From HXMU1420-13 sp024742815 (GTDB lineage: Bacteria > Bacteroidota > Rhodothermia > Balneolales > Balneolaceae), in assembly GCA_024742815.1 (NCBI GenBank), contig JANSXX010000009.1, positions 62,001 to 126,000 on the forward strand: a stretch of DNA of 64,000 nt, given 5' to 3'. The stretch's first letter is position 1. The number at the start of each line of letters is the position of its first letter. Below the pieces are notes generated by a model that was given only the letters and a program-made list of their open reading frames with translations, searched no databases and was not told the DNA's origin. Of this stretch, positions 54,786-63,904 are shown piece by piece. A program made the translations under genes and the position numbers.

Positions 54786-55205
54786 TTATGGATCAATTTT
54801 GTGGATGAGTGAAGTAAGCATGCGTTCTAGTTCTCTCGAATCTTCATACAGAATATCGAACCATTCTTTTTTCATGTAGTCCAGATTAAGGGCGATTTCT
54901 GTTTGAGTTTGAACTTCGTACAACGAGCCTAAAGCGATATTCAGAAATCGAATGTAATCTCCTGTGGATCTTCGACCATAACCTTCCGCAATGTTTGAAG
55001 GAATAGATATGCAAGCACGTCGGAGCTGACTTGTGAGCGAATACTTTTCGTTGTCGGGAAAATAATTGGTTGCTGTATAAACTCGGTTTACAAACGACAT
55101 TCCCTTTTGCCATACTTTAAGATCTCTATAGGTTCGAATCCCGTAATCTGAGACACTTTGTGCCTGAATGCCTTTGTGCCTAACATGCTTTTTATTCATT
55201 TCCAT
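54786..55205 (-). CDS. Four-helix-bundle protein (S23/IVS family)
   Basis: This 139-residue protein is of the S23 ribosomal-intervening-sequence family: YRDLKVWQKGMSFVNRVY, FPDNEKYSLTSQLRRACISIPSNIAEG and SLYEVQTQTEIA are its conserved strings. The fold is a left-handed four-helix bundle of unknown function. Homologues were first seen inside 23S rRNA insertions and now occur scattered, often with many copies per genome. The first 25 residues here (MEMNKKHVRHKGIQ onward) are encoded by the flanking inverted repeat and are not part of the conserved domain. Confidence 0.9.
   Translation of the reverse strand: MEMNKKHVRHKGIQAQSVSDYGIRTYRDLKVWQKGMSFVNRVYTATNYFPDNEKYSLTSQLRRACISIPSNIAEGYGRRSTGDYIRFLNIALGSLYEVQTQTEIALNLDYMKKEWFDILYEDSRELERMLTSLIHKIDP
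55154..55181 (-). repeat. Right 28-base inverted repeat of four-helix cassette
   Basis: On the minus strand it reads AGGCACAAAGGCA, then TTCAGG, then CACAAAGTG, forming codons for RHKGIQAQS near the gene's start. Confidence 0.9.
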
Positions 55206-55233
55206 AGTACATCAAATATTTAGTTAATTACTT

Positions 55234-55665
55234 TTAGCTGAATCGATGAATCAAATACGTAACCACTCCCCAAATCATCCATTGGGAGTTGTGCTCCACG
55301 GGAATGGGCGGCATCGAAGCGTCATCCGTAACCAAAAACCGGCGATCACCTTGTTTGATTATTCTGCGGATGAGCACCTCATCGTCAATCGTAACCACCA
55401 GAATGGATCCATTGGTGGCATTCAGCGATCGATCTACCACCAGAATATCTTTATCGTGGATGCCTGAGGCCTTCATCGCATCACCTTCCACCCGAACATA
55501 AAACGTAGAAGTTGGCCGACGAACAATCAGCTCTTCCAAATTCAACGCGCGTTCGAGATGATCGCCAGCCGGTGACGGAAATCCGGTCTCAATTCGCTTC
55601 GAAAGCTGTAGTAAATCATTGTCCTCCCGGTCCTTTTGAACCTGAAAGGATGTCCAGTTGCTCAT
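55234..55665 (-). CDS. umuD: UmuD-like SOS protein lacking the Ser-Lys dyad
   Basis: This 143-residue protein is aligned by eye with E. coli UmuD across the LexA/S24 fold (GFPSPAGDHLERALNLEELI; VEGDAMKASGIHDKDILVVD; WMIWGVVTYLIHRF). The catalytic Ser of GDSM is Ala (A63), the Lys of the VKK segment is Arg (R100), and the Cys-Gly cleavage site is Thr-Gly (T27-G28). It should not self-cleave. I chose the ATG at 55665 because GGAGG stands seven bases before it; an earlier in-frame start at 55683 lacks this. It is the first gene of the umuDC operon, and a 28-base inverted repeat lies in its promoter. Confidence 0.88.
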   Translation of the reverse strand: MSNWTSFQVQKDREDNDLLQLSKRIETGFPSPAGDHLERALNLEELIVRRPTSTFYVRVEGDAMKASGIHDKDILVVDRSLNATNGSILVVTIDDEVLIRRIIKQGDRRFLVTDDASMPPIPVEHNSQWMIWGVVTYLIHRFS

Positions 55666-55677
55666 AGTTTTTCCTCC

Positions 55678-55705
55678 ACACATAATATATGTATAAAATA
55701 TGTGT
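55678..55705. promoter_or_regulatory. Inverted repeat in umuDC promoter, SOS-operator candidate
   Basis: ACACATA (55678-55684) and TATGTGT (55699-55705) are perfect inverted arms around an A/T-rich core just upstream of the umuD ribosome site. Its place overlapping the likely promoter would suit a damage-responsive repressor. The sequence does not match the E. coli or Bacillus SOS box, so this is tentative. Confidence 0.4.
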
Positions 55706-55761
55706 AGTCAACTACTAAATATTCAGTCTTTGGGTATTGCCAGTTTTAAAGTGTCAAATAA

Positions 55762-58700
55762 TTAATTGCTTTGTTTTAAAAATGTAGTTTTTCCTTTAGC
55801 TAAACTACGTTTAATTGATTCTCTCATTTTTGACGTTAAATTACTTTGAGATTTAATTTTAAGATCTGTCAAAAGATCGATGTAAAATTTTTCGTTTTCA
55901 GAACCCGGCTTTGACCTTTTATAATAGTATTCAATCAATTTATATAAGTAATAATCCCTTACGACATTATTTTTAACTTCCTTTAAACCATTTTTTAAAA
56001 TTTTTTTATAGTTCTGACCAGATATATCTGTATAAAGAACAATAGACAAGAATTTTTCAACATCAGATAAATTATCTTTTTCATCATTAATAATTTTGTC
56101 ATTTATAACAGCAGCCAACTTATTAGTACCAAGATGTTTAAATAATCCAAGTTGTGTATGGTATGGAACTGTTCTGAGTACATATATTAGATCAAACTCA
56201 GAAGGTATTGGAGGTGGGTAGCTCTTATTCTTTATAACAAATTCTAAAATATATTCTCTGAAAAGTATAGTCCATACTATTGTAGCTTTTATCAATGAGT
56301 TATATGCTTTCTTTTTTAGATCAAGATCTTCAACGCCTTCAGAGTTTCTAAGAACATTGCAAAAAATTATAAGAATTTGCTCCAATGATTTAGAAGAATA
56401 CTTTCTCATAATTTCACCAGCATTCTCTATTTCCTTAAGTTTTTTATTCTCAAACTCTTCAATCATTTCAGCAGATGGGCGATGATTTTTCAATTCATTA
56501 AGATCCAATTTTTCTGCTTTGGGAGTATAAAATTCACCTATCTCTGTAAAAAATCTATCTACATCGACTTCATTTAAGATTTGTTTGGATTCAAGAAATT
56601 CTTTTTCAAAAATATCTAGAAAATGTTCGAGAAGCTTTTTGTCACTTCTAGTCAATGCAGTATAGTAATCGATTTCTTTTCCAAATTTATAATATTCCTC
56701 TTGATTTAATACATGCTGTTTAAACTCATTATTAAATAGCATACGTTTACTCAAAAAGAAGTGAAAAAAAGAAGAAAAAGAGAACTTGATTCTGTTAGAT
56801 TGATATTTGACAAATATTTTTCTGTTTAAGAAATACTCCGCAATTTTATCCGCCTCAAAGTCAAAACCAACTAAATCATTTAAATAAGTTTCTATTATCT
56901 CTATGAAACTACTATACGTTATAGAATAATTTCCGTTATCCTGTATATACATTTCATGGGCAATCTTTGATAATAATTGTGTCTTATTCGTAAAGTCAAA
57001 TCTGTCTCTATATATATTCTGTTCTGAAATTTTTTCCAGTATTATTTCTAGATATATTTCTAATAATACCGCATGATTAATGGGTTTTCTATCTTTATTC
57101 TCTAGACTCCATAGATATAGAGAAACTGACATTGGGTTACTTGGAAGAGAATAGCTCCTAAAGCTATCAATCATTTTGTCAACAAATAAAACAGGTTCAT
57201 TTTCATAGCCTGGACTATTCCAGCTTTTGATAATTTTTTTAATATGGGAAGACTGAAGACTTTTTATATAATAATCTCGAAAAGGAATTTTACAATCACT
57301 TAGATAGATTGGGTTTGGAACTGAAGTAAAATTAGATGCACTAGTTGCAATAATTTGTAAGTTTGGGTATTTATTTAAGCTTTTGAAAGTATTTAATTTT
57401 TTTAGTTTAGGTATGCTACTTGATGTAAAAGAAAAGTTATCAATTAGTAAAACTATCTTGTTTTCTTTCAATAAAAAATTGGCATTTTTAGTATTACATT
57501 GTAAATACTCTTTTATGCATGTTTCTATACGTTTATTTCCAATTTCATGAAAGTTAACATAAACAGGAATTTTTCTGAGGAATTCATATCTATCTATATA
57601 TTCAATAACCAATCGATATAATAAAGTTGTCTTACCAGATTCAGAATTTCCATAAATGATTAAATCATTACTGCATTCTGTGATAGTTTGAATACTTAAC
57701 GTTTCGTTTTCAATGTCACTACTTGTTATTCGGTTATTCTCTATAGGCGGTAGTATAAATGCTTCTTTTATACTTTTTGGTCCAATTTCGGATTTATTTG
57801 ATATCAAATGGTTATTCATATCAGATAAGTGCTCTTCTTTGATATTCTCAAGAATTTGCTCCTCTAATCTTATATCCTTTGCACTTTGACTTTTAGGGAT
57901 AGTTGTTTCAAATACACCATTAGTTGCTAAATCAGTATTTAGTACGAATTTTTTTTGGTCATGATTATAGCGAAAGTAATTGCATCTCAATGTTTCAATT
58001 GATTTACTAATATCTATTAGAGAAAAACCATTTGAGTAGTTTCTATCATTTGATCGAATATTATTTAATCCAGAAGGGCAATTATTTATAAATAATGACC
58101 CATTAAATGTATTGTAAATATTTGATCCGCCATCGTGTGTATGTCCTGTAAAAAGAATGTTATAATCTTGTGTGAGATGACTAATAATTGTCTTTTTCTC
58201 AACATCTGATAACCAATCTATAGGATGATGGCTTAATGCAATTTTGAGATTACAGTTTTTAATATACTTGGTGCTTCGGGCTAATTGCTCATCAGAAATA
58301 AATAACCTCCCCTTGTCTTTATCATCGAAACATCTCCATGAAGAATTTAAAGCAGATACTCCAATAGTATAATCATCAATATTATACCTGAAGTTTGATT
58401 CAAGCAGTGTTAGGTTACAATCACTATCACTTGTGTAGAAATTATTTTTAAAATTATTGAATGGAATAATTCTTTTGATGCCTTCAGTGTTATTAGTCTT
58501 TATTGCATTTTCTACAAATTCGTTTACTTTCTCAGTATTTGATAGTGAATGTCTTAACCCTATTTCTATGTATTCAGAATCTAGCTCTCGGACAATGTCA
58601 TGATTTCCAGGAATTATGATAAATCTGTTATTTTCTATTGACAAATTTTCTAAAATTGGATGGATTACTTTATTTTGAAATTTATCAAAAGCGTCTTCTA

Positions 58701-58881
58701 CATTGTTAAAATCTCTCCCGCCTCTATCTATTAAATCTCCTGTAAATACCACCAAATCAATTTCCTTTTCTGAACTAAGTTCTGATAATTTTTCCAATAA
58801 GGCTTTGCTGAGAAAATTATCCCAATCATTTAGAGTTTTAGGATTGAGATGAAAATCGCTTAAATGTAAAATTCTAATCAT
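55762..58881 (-). CDS. Calcineurin-like phosphoesterase fused to NACHT/STAND NTPase
   Basis: This 1039-residue protein has two recognisable parts. Residues 1-300 are a metallophosphoesterase with a full set of metal ligands: D9 and H11 (SDFH), D49 (TGDLIDRGG), N93-H94 (PGNHD), H218 (LSHHP), H247 and H249 (FTGHTHDGG). Residues about 370-560 are a NACHT-type P-loop NTPase with Walker A GNSESGKTT (411-419) and Walker B IVLLIDNF (D481). The last 450 residues are mostly helical, with no recognised repeats, and would be the sensing part of a STAND protein. The DNA is far more A/T-rich than its neighbours, suggesting transfer. An anti-phage role is inferred from architecture. Confidence 0.85.
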   Translation of the reverse strand: MIRILHLSDFHLNPKTLNDWDNFLSKALLEKLSELSSEKEIDLVVFTGDLIDRGGRDFNNVEDAFDKFQNKVIHPILENLSIENNRFIIIPGNHDIVRELDSEYIEIGLRHSLSNTEKVNEFVENAIKTNNTEGIKRIIPFNNFKNNFYTSDSDCNLTLLESNFRYNIDDYTIGVSALNSSWRCFDDKDKGRLFISDEQLARSTKYIKNCNLKIALSHHPIDWLSDVEKKTIISHLTQDYNILFTGHTHDGGSNIYNTFNGSLFINNCPSGLNNIRSNDRNYSNGFSLIDISKSIETLRCNYFRYNHDQKKFVLNTDLATNGVFETTIPKSQSAKDIRLEEQILENIKEEHLSDMNNHLISNKSEIGPKSIKEAFILPPIENNRITSSDIENETLSIQTITECSNDLIIYGNSESGKTTLLYRLVIEYIDRYEFLRKIPVYVNFHEIGNKRIETCIKEYLQCNTKNANFLLKENKIVLLIDNFSFTSSSIPKLKKLNTFKSLNKYPNLQIIATSASNFTSVPNPIYLSDCKIPFRDYYIKSLQSSHIKKIIKSWNSPGYENEPVLFVDKMIDSFRSYSLPSNPMSVSLYLWSLENKDRKPINHAVLLEIYLEIILEKISEQNIYRDRFDFTNKTQLLSKIAHEMYIQDNGNYSITYSSFIEIIETYLNDLVGFDFEADKIAEYFLNRKIFVKYQSNRIKFSFSSFFHFFLSKRMLFNNEFKQHVLNQEEYYKFGKEIDYYTALTRSDKKLLEHFLDIFEKEFLESKQILNEVDVDRFFTEIGEFYTPKAEKLDLNELKNHRPSAEMIEEFENKKLKEIENAGEIMRKYSSKSLEQILIIFCNVLRNSEGVEDLDLKKKAYNSLIKATIVWTILFREYILEFVIKNKSYPPPIPSEFDLIYVLRTVPYHTQLGLFKHLGTNKLAAVINDKIINDEKDNLSDVEKFLSIVLYTDISGQNYKKILKNGLKEVKNNVVRDYYLYKLIEYYYKRSKPGSENEKFYIDLLTDLKIKSQSNLTSKMRESIKRSLAKGKTTFLKQSN

Positions 58882-59068
58882 AATTATTCATTTTTTGAAG
58901 AAGGGAAGTTCAATAATGCTATTGATTAGCCTTAAAGTCAATTAAATATAATTCATGCGGTCAGGTTAGATTTATATATTGTGGAAAACTTCATCTGAAT
59001 TCGACCGGTTCAACTCCTATATTAAATAGTTAGCAACGAAGTAGATCACGCACGAATTTCCAGCCTGT

Positions 59069-62000
59069 ATGTACCTGATTTTTGATACCGAAACCACCGG
59101 TTTACCACGTAATTATTCCGCACCCATCACCGATTTAGACAATTGGCCGAGATTGGTGCAGCTTGCGTGGCAGATGCATGATCACACCGGGAAGTTGGTT
59201 AGTCACGGGAATTACATTATTAAACCCGAAGGCTTTACCATTCCGTTTAATTCGGAGAAGATTCACGGAATTTCTACTCAACGAGCCATCGAAGAAGGTC
59301 ATGATCTGGAAGAAGTGCTTCAAATATTCCGGAAAGATATAGACAAATCGTATTTCCTGGTCGGGCATAACGTAAGTTTTGATGAGTCAGTAATGGGCGC
59401 TGAGTTTCTGCGAAAGCGGATTCCATCGGCAATCATGGACAAGCCCAAAATCGACACTAAAGATGAATCCACCGAATTTGTGAGCATACCGAACGGTCGG
59501 GGCGGATTCAAGTGGCCAACCTTGGGCGAGTTGCACCATAAGTTGTTTGATAAAGGTTTTGAAGATGCCCACGATGCCGCCGCCGATGTAGAAGCAACCA
59601 CCCGTGCGTTCCTCGAATTGGTACGTATGGGCATCATCAAAGTGAATTTCCCTCTGGATGCACGTCTTTACGAACCTGCTCAAAGTTATATCGTTCGGGA
59701 TCATTACATCGATCTGGTTTCCCCATCAAGGCTGAAAAAAAAAGACAGCGAAATTACGGAGGCCGATTCCGGTAGTGAATTAGACGTCGAACCGGCGGTT
59801 GAGCTTTCCGAAGATGTGGTGTTTACCCATCTTCACAATCACTCGAAATTTTCGGTGCTTCAATCCACGGCCGGAGTTAAAGAACTTGTGGCCAAAGCCA
59901 AAGAATTTGGAATGCCCGCTGTTGCCCTCACTGATTTGGGGAATATGTACGGGGCGTTTTCGTTCACCTCAGCGGCTTACGCTGAAGGGATAAAGCCAAT
60001 CATCGGCTGTGAATTGTATCTGGTTGAAGATCGCCATAAAAAGAAATTTACACGTGAGCATCGCGATCATCGCTTCCAGATTGTGATGCTTGCGAAAAAT
60101 CAGAATGGATATAAAAACCTGGCCAAAATCTGCTCGATCGGATTCACAGAGGGTTATTATTATAAATTTCCGCGGATTGATAAAGAGGTGATTGAAGCCC
60201 ACAAAGATGATCTGATTTGCCTGAGCGGTGGTACTCGAGGAGTGCTTGGTGATTTGATTTTGAACAAGGGCGAGCAATTTGCCGAGGAAGAATTGAAATG
60301 GTGGATGGAAACTTTCGGCGAAGATTTTTATCTGGAGGTGATTAATCACGGTTTGGATGAAGAACAGCGGGTCAATCAGGTGTTCCGGGAGTTTTCACAG
60401 AAGTATGGAGTGAAGCTCGTTGCTACCAACAACACCTTTTACATCGATCAGAAGGATGCCGATGCCCACGATGCCCTAATTTGTATCGATGATGGAACCT
60501 TGAAAAGCACTCCAATCGGTAGAGGTCGCGAATACCGTTACGGATTCCCGAATCAGGAATTCTGGTTCAAGGATACCGAAGCGATGATTGATCTCTTCCA
60601 TGATATGCCTGAGGCTATTGCCAATGTGCAGGAAATCGTGGATAAAATCGAGGAAGTAAAACTCGCGCGGGATGTGATTCTCCCTAAGTTCGAGATCCCA
60701 GAACAATTCGAGACCGAAGATGACTATTTACGTCATCTGACCTACGAAGGAGCCAAACCGCGATACCCAGAAATGACGCAGGAAGTACGCGATCGGATAG
60801 AGCTCGAGTTGGGCATCATCAAAGACATGGGATTTCCCGGTTACTTTTTGATTGTACAGGATTTTATCGCTGCCGCTCGCGAAATGGGCGTGTACGTTGG
60901 TCCGGGGCGTGGATCTGCGGCCGGATCGGTGGTGGCGTATTGTACGGGAATCACCAACATCGACCCATTGAAATACGATCTGCTATTTGAGCGGTTTTTG
61001 AATCCGGAACGGGTTTCGATGCCGGATATCGATATCGATTTTGATGATGACGGTCGTGCTCGTGTGATTGATTACGTAGTAGAAAAATACGGGAAAGATC
61101 AGGTGGCGCATATCATCACCTTTGGTTCGATGGCAGCTCGATCGTCGGTTCGTGATGTAGCGAGAGTGTTGGATTTACCTTTAGCTGATGCCGATCGTTT
61201 GGCGAAATTAGTGCCTGAACGTCCGGGCACTTCGCTGGATGATGCCTTCTCGGAAGTGAAAGAATTGCGCGATATCAAAGCCGGAGAAGGGCTGGAAGCT
61301 GAAACCATGAAAATGGCACACGTTCTGGAAGGTTCGGTTCGAAATACCGGAATTCATGCTGCCGGGGTGATTATCGCTCCCGATGATTTGACGGAGTACA
61401 TTCCCGTTACCACCGCCAAAGACGCCGATCTCACCGTTACGCAGTTTGATGGAAGCGTAATCGAAAGCGCCGGAATGCTGAAGATGGATTTTCTTGGATT
61501 GAAAACTCTTTCCATTCTGAAAACAGCCATCGGGTACGTGAAAGAAAATCATGGCAAGGAATATGATCTAGATGAAATTCCTTTAGATGATGAAGTGACC
61601 TACAAGCTGTATCAAAAAGGGGGAACTCTCGGTACGTTTCAGTTTGAGAGTGAAGGGATGCGGAAGTATCTGAAAGAACTGAAGCCTACCGACATCAACG
61701 ATTTGATTGCGATGAACGCATTATATCGGCCCGGACCGATGCAGTTCATCCCTGATTACATCCGCAGAAAACATGGTGAGGAAGAAGCAGAATACGATCA
61801 TGAGTTGATTCGAGATATTCTGGAGCCAACTTATGGAATCATGATCTATCAGGAGCAGATCATGAATGTGGCGCAGAAACTTGCAGGTTACAGTTTAGGA
61901 CAAGCGGATTTATTACGACGTGCGATGGGTAAGAAAAAGCGCGAAGTAATGGAGAAGGAGAAGCCCAAGTTTGTGGAAGGCGCCAAAGCAAACGGCGTAG

Positions 62001-63277
62001 ATGAAGCCACGGCCAAAGCCATTTTCGAAAAAATGGAAATGTTTGCGAGCTATGGATTCAACAAATCGCACTCAGCGGCCTATTCAGTGGTAGCCTATCA
62101 CACGATGTACTTTAAAGCCAATTATCCAGCTGAATACATGGCTGCGGTGATGAGCCACAACATGAACGACATCAAGAAAGTGGCGGCTTTTATTGAAGAA
62201 TGCCAGAAAATGGGCATTCCGGTTGATCCACCAAATATCAACACGGCGCGTGGGAAATTTGTGGCTAAAGAGGGTCGCGTACAATATGGAATGAGCGCAA
62301 TCAAAGGAGTGGGATCAAGCGCGATTGCGCACATCGTTCAGGAGCGGGAAGAAAATGGCATCTTCCAAAGTGTGTTCGATTTTGCCTCACGGGTAGATTT
62401 GCGTACCTGCAACAAAAAAACGCTGGAAAGTTTAATTAAGGCCGGTGCTTTCGACGATTTGAATGACAATCGCGCCGAGCTATTGATGGGTTTGGAAGAT
62501 ATCGTAGCCTACGCACAGCGAAAGCAGGAAGAAGCCCGACTCAATCAAGGGAATTTGTTTGGTGGAGCCGGTGGGGGTGGAGTGCTACAAGAACCTAAGC
62601 TGAAACCGGTTCCGAAGTGGAGTAGCATCGAACGATTGAATAAAGAGCGCGAGTTAATCGGGTTTTATTTGAGTGGGCATCCCCTAAATAGGTACAAAGA
62701 AGACATCCGGTTGTTCGGAAAGCAGAACCTGAGTGATGAATTCATAAACCAGCTTCAACATGATTCAGAGCTTCGGTTTATCGCCATCATTACTTCTAAA
62801 CGTCAGGCTGTGGATAGAAAAGGTCGGCCGATTGCGTTTTTGATGGTGGAAGATCTGCATTCTTCCCTTGAAGTAGCCGTATTCAGCAAAGAGTTCGATA
62901 AGTTTGCACCGCTTATTGAAGTGGATAACGTGGTGTACATTACGGGGAAGTATGCAAAGCGGGAGCGCGGAAATAGCCTGATTGTAAATAATATGGAGCG
63001 GATTGAAAATCTTCGTGAAAAATTTCAGGATAAACTACGCTTGAAACTGAACATTCAAACCGAGCAGATTACCTCGAATGATCTCACTCAAATGGAAACT
63101 TTGTTCGAATTGAACAAAGGGAATACCATGGTGAAATTGAATGTGTTCAGCAAAGAAGCGAATGCACCAATCAAAATGAATTTGCGCAATTTTGTGGTAG
63201 AACCTTCTGATGAACTACTTTCGGGCTTGCGGGAAGTACTTGGCGAGGAATCAGTTGAGCTTTTTTTAACCGGATGA
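59069..63277 (+). CDS. dnaE: DNA polymerase III alpha subunit with fused exonuclease
   Basis: This 1402-residue replicative polymerase has an N-terminal DEDDh 3'-5' exonuclease (residues 1-195; YLIFDTETTGLP, HNVSFDESV, HDAAADVEAT). A PHP domain follows (about 250-470; FTHLHNHSKFSVLQ), then the DnaE palm with catalytic D653 and D655 (MPDIDIDFDDDGR), tau-binding, helix-hairpin-helix and OB domains. Proofreading is thus in the same chain as synthesis, where E. coli has a separate DnaQ. GPGRGSAAGSVVAY is the classic motif. It starts 188 bases from the divergent NACHT gene. Confidence 0.97.
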   Translation: MYLIFDTETTGLPRNYSAPITDLDNWPRLVQLAWQMHDHTGKLVSHGNYIIKPEGFTIPFNSEKIHGISTQRAIEEGHDLEEVLQIFRKDIDKSYFLVGHNVSFDESVMGAEFLRKRIPSAIMDKPKIDTKDESTEFVSIPNGRGGFKWPTLGELHHKLFDKGFEDAHDAAADVEATTRAFLELVRMGIIKVNFPLDARLYEPAQSYIVRDHYIDLVSPSRLKKKDSEITEADSGSELDVEPAVELSEDVVFTHLHNHSKFSVLQSTAGVKELVAKAKEFGMPAVALTDLGNMYGAFSFTSAAYAEGIKPIIGCELYLVEDRHKKKFTREHRDHRFQIVMLAKNQNGYKNLAKICSIGFTEGYYYKFPRIDKEVIEAHKDDLICLSGGTRGVLGDLILNKGEQFAEEELKWWMETFGEDFYLEVINHGLDEEQRVNQVFREFSQKYGVKLVATNNTFYIDQKDADAHDALICIDDGTLKSTPIGRGREYRYGFPNQEFWFKDTEAMIDLFHDMPEAIANVQEIVDKIEEVKLARDVILPKFEIPEQFETEDDYLRHLTYEGAKPRYPEMTQEVRDRIELELGIIKDMGFPGYFLIVQDFIAAAREMGVYVGPGRGSAAGSVVAYCTGITNIDPLKYDLLFERFLNPERVSMPDIDIDFDDDGRARVIDYVVEKYGKDQVAHIITFGSMAARSSVRDVARVLDLPLADADRLAKLVPERPGTSLDDAFSEVKELRDIKAGEGLEAETMKMAHVLEGSVRNTGIHAAGVIIAPDDLTEYIPVTTAKDADLTVTQFDGSVIESAGMLKMDFLGLKTLSILKTAIGYVKENHGKEYDLDEIPLDDEVTYKLYQKGGTLGTFQFESEGMRKYLKELKPTDINDLIAMNALYRPGPMQFIPDYIRRKHGEEEAEYDHELIRDILEPTYGIMIYQEQIMNVAQKLAGYSLGQADLLRRAMGKKKREVMEKEKPKFVEGAKANGVDEATAKAIFEKMEMFASYGFNKSHSAAYSVVAYHTMYFKANYPAEYMAAVMSHNMNDIKKVAAFIEECQKMGIPVDPPNINTARGKFVAKEGRVQYGMSAIKGVGSSAIAHIVQEREENGIFQSVFDFASRVDLRTCNKKTLESLIKAGAFDDLNDNRAELLMGLEDIVAYAQRKQEEARLNQGNLFGGAGGGGVLQEPKLKPVPKWSSIERLNKERELIGFYLSGHPLNRYKEDIRLFGKQNLSDEFINQLQHDSELRFIAIITSKRQAVDRKGRPIAFLMVEDLHSSLEVAVFSKEFDKFAPLIEVDNVVYITGKYAKRERGNSLIVNNMERIENLREKFQDKLRLKLNIQTEQITSNDLTQMETLFELNKGNTMVKLNVFSKEANAPIKMNLRNFVVEPSDELLSGLREVLGEESVELFLTG

Positions 63278-63407
63278 GTAATACGGAGTTCAATAAGCGA
63301 ACGCAATGCAATTGATAACGAATACCAATGTGTGTGAGTAAAAAATAATTCTGATATTTGTATCGAATTTTAGAAAAAGCTTATTTAATCAAATAAAAGG
63401 AAAAATC

Positions 63408-63734
63408 ATGTCGAAGACAGTTGAATTAACTGATGGAAATTTTGAACAAGAAGTTTTGAAATCTGATCAACCGGTTTTGGTTGATTTTTGGGCAGAATGG
63501 TGCGGACCTTGCCGCATGATCGGTCCTGTTGTAGAAGAGATGGCAGGTGAATACGACGGAAAAGCAAAAATTGGAAAGGTAAATGTAGATTTAAACCCGG
63601 AAGTATCTGTGAAATACGGTATTCGTTCGATTCCGGCATTATTAATTTTCAAAAACGGTGAAGTTGTTGACCAAATCATCGGTGCTGTTCCAAAAACACA
63701 CCTCACTAAGCAATTAGACGCTCAATTGAATTAA
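63408..63734 (+). CDS. trxA: Thioredoxin
   Basis: This 108-residue thioredoxin has the active site WCGPC (C32, C35), the cis-proline RSIPALLIF and the terminal helix. It reduces protein disulfides in the cytoplasm and could serve ArsC (16393). A ribosome site (AAGGA) precedes the ATG, and a terminator follows, so it is a single-gene transcript. Confidence 0.98.
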   Translation: MSKTVELTDGNFEQEVLKSDQPVLVDFWAEWCGPCRMIGPVVEEMAGEYDGKAKIGKVNVDLNPEVSVKYGIRSIPALLIFKNGEVVDQIIGAVPKTHLTKQLDAQLN

Positions 63735-63755
63735 TCATTTTGAGTCTTAATTCTG

Positions 63756-63788
63756 AAGCCGATTCGTTTGCTCGAGTCGGCTTTTTTT
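63756..63788 (+). terminator. Rho-independent terminator after trxA
   Basis: AAGCCGATTCG pairs with CGAGTCGGCTT (one T-G wobble) across a six-base loop and is followed by a run of T, 22 bases after the trxA stop. Confidence 0.92.
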
Positions 63789-63904
63789 GTGTCTTTCAGT
63801 TACTGGTTCAAATAAATTTTTACAAGTAGAAAAATAAAATCAGGATTTATTAATCGCTTATAACAGTTAACGTTAGCAAAAATCATCAATCTCGAAAATA
63901 GTTC

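Larger units (their letters stand above)
54757..55181. mobile_element. Inverted-repeat-flanked four-helix-bundle cassette
   Basis: The gene at 54786-55205 is bounded by inverted repeats at 54757-54784 and 55154-55181 that match at 25 of 28 positions. The right repeat lies inside the coding start and the left repeat ends one base before the stop. The unit lies between umuD and umuC, which normally adjoin. As with the GxxExxY cassette, a small mobile unit is suggested. Confidence 0.6.

Noticed and set aside
58995..59020. T-arm-like string GGTTCAACTCC between the NACHT gene and dnaE, as a possible tRNA remnant or attachment site
   Set aside because: The flanking bases form only three of five T-stem pairs, and no acceptor, anticodon or D arm can be folded around it.
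59320..59704. Antisense open frames within dnaE
   Set aside because: They mirror the codon pattern of dnaE, overlap one another and encode no recognisable protein.
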